Source of the DNA: an uncultured Oscillospiraceae bacterium
GTDB lineage: Bacteria > Bacillota > Clostridia > Oscillospirales > Oscillospiraceae
DNA: 5,135 bases
Direction of reading: 5' to 3'
Assembly (NCBI GenBank): GCA_934511545.1
Contig: CAKSWM010000117.1
Span: forward strand, 1-5,135
Of this stretch, positions 4,867 to 5,135 are shown piece by piece. Position 1 is the stretch's first letter. The number at the start of each line of letters is the position of its first letter. Made by a program: the position numbers and the translations under genes. The notes below the pieces were generated by a model. It did not search any database, had not been told where the DNA came from, and was given only the letters and a program-made list of their open reading frames with translations.

Positions 4867-4906
4867 AAGCCCGGCTGCATAATTGCAGCCGGGCTTGAAC
4901 CTTTTT
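4867..4906. terminator. Strong bidirectional rho-independent terminator
   Basis: A perfect 13-bp stem (AAGCCCGGCTGCA at 4867-4879 with TGCAGCCGGGCTT at 4884-4896) closes on a TAAT tetraloop. On the plus strand it is followed by GAACC and TTTTT (4902-4906). On the minus strand the stem's T end runs into CTTTTATCATT. It therefore serves the acetyltransferase gene and very probably also the convergent membrane-protein gene that ends at 4958. Confidence 0.92.
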
Positions 4907-4957
4907 ATGAATACCGGCCGCCCAGACCGGACTCCATATTTATAAAATAAACGCAGT

Positions 4958-5135
4958 TTACGACTCCCAGGGCGGCTTGCCGTCCGTTCCAAAACCACCG
5001 TTATTGCGGAAATCAGCGTCGTAATCAGGACCGGCTGACGCACCGTCCGCAAGCGAGACATAGAACCAGATGTTCGTTAACTCCATATACGGGCTGACCC
5101 AGAGCGTTACGAAGGGGATAATGCAGAGGATAGAC
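4958..5135 (-). CDS. C-terminal fragment of a membrane protein, possibly DUF975 family
   Basis: The minus strand is open from the right edge to a TAA at 4958-4960, giving 58 residues with no start codon in view; the gene continues past the window. The first 28 or so residues are a membrane segment and its exit (SILCIIPFVTLWVSPYMELT, then NIWFYVSL). The rest is a polar, Gly/Asp/Asn-rich tail ending PPWES. The pattern of a hydrophobic helix followed by a PYM...FY motif resembles the end of DUF975-type integral membrane proteins, where a 'PY...A...FY' signature precedes a variable acidic tail. That family call rests on memory of the pattern and is weak. The convergent terminator just beyond the stop supports this being a real gene end. 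Confidence 0.72.
   Translation of the reverse strand, partial: SILCIIPFVTLWVSPYMELTNIWFYVSLADGASAGPDYDADFRNNGGFGTDGKPPWES

Noticed and set aside
221..4961. 12-base match AACGCAGTTTAC at 221-232 and 4950-4961
   Set aside because: A single 12-mer match in about 5 kb is near the chance expectation, and the two contexts are otherwise unrelated.
1..5135. CRISPR array, transposase, integrase or phage genes
   Set aside because: No regularly spaced repeats of suitable length and no mobile-element protein motifs were seen on either strand.

Overview
The window looks like chromosomal DNA from a low- to mid-GC Firmicute, most likely a gut-type clostridium (Oscillospirales/Ruminococcaceae-like). Support comes from strong GGAGG-type ribosome sites, consensus sigma-A promoters with 17-bp spacers, a clostridial-style RadC, a RodA/FtsW-family protein, a bifunctional BirA with a Firmicute/enterobacterial-style operator, and a solitary BioY of the kind that uses a shared ECF transporter module. 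This placement is an inference; no rRNA or complete marker gene is present.

Layout, left to right. The 5' end of a tRNA gene (probably tRNA-Thr) runs off the left edge on the minus strand behind a near-perfect promoter. An AT-rich stretch of about 440 bp with no convincing gene follows. Next is radC on the minus strand. A short divergent promoter region, in which the predicted -35 boxes overlap, separates radC from a plus-strand rodA/ftsW-birA pair. rodA and birA are 15 bp apart, the birA ribosome site overlaps the rodA stop, and a rho-independent terminator closes the unit. bioY converges on birA from the other side. Its promoter carries a clear BirA-type inverted repeat covering the -35 box. 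After two small inverted repeats comes a single GNAT acetyltransferase gene with its own promoter. It is followed by a strong bidirectional terminator and, on the minus strand, the C-terminal end of a membrane protein that runs off the right edge.

The best-supported biology is a compact biotin circuit. BirA (biotin-protein ligase and repressor) is encoded next to BioY (biotin uptake S-component), and the bioY promoter contains the site where BirA would be expected to bind when biotin is plentiful. No biotin synthesis genes and no EcfA/EcfT genes are visible here. rodA (septal or elongation peptidoglycan polymerase) and radC (JAMM-domain protein) have no evident functional link to biotin. I found no CRISPR array, transposon, phage gene or clearly novel system. 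The most interesting items are the operator-promoter arrangement, the repeat-rich intergenic region at the left, and the overlapping divergent promoters.
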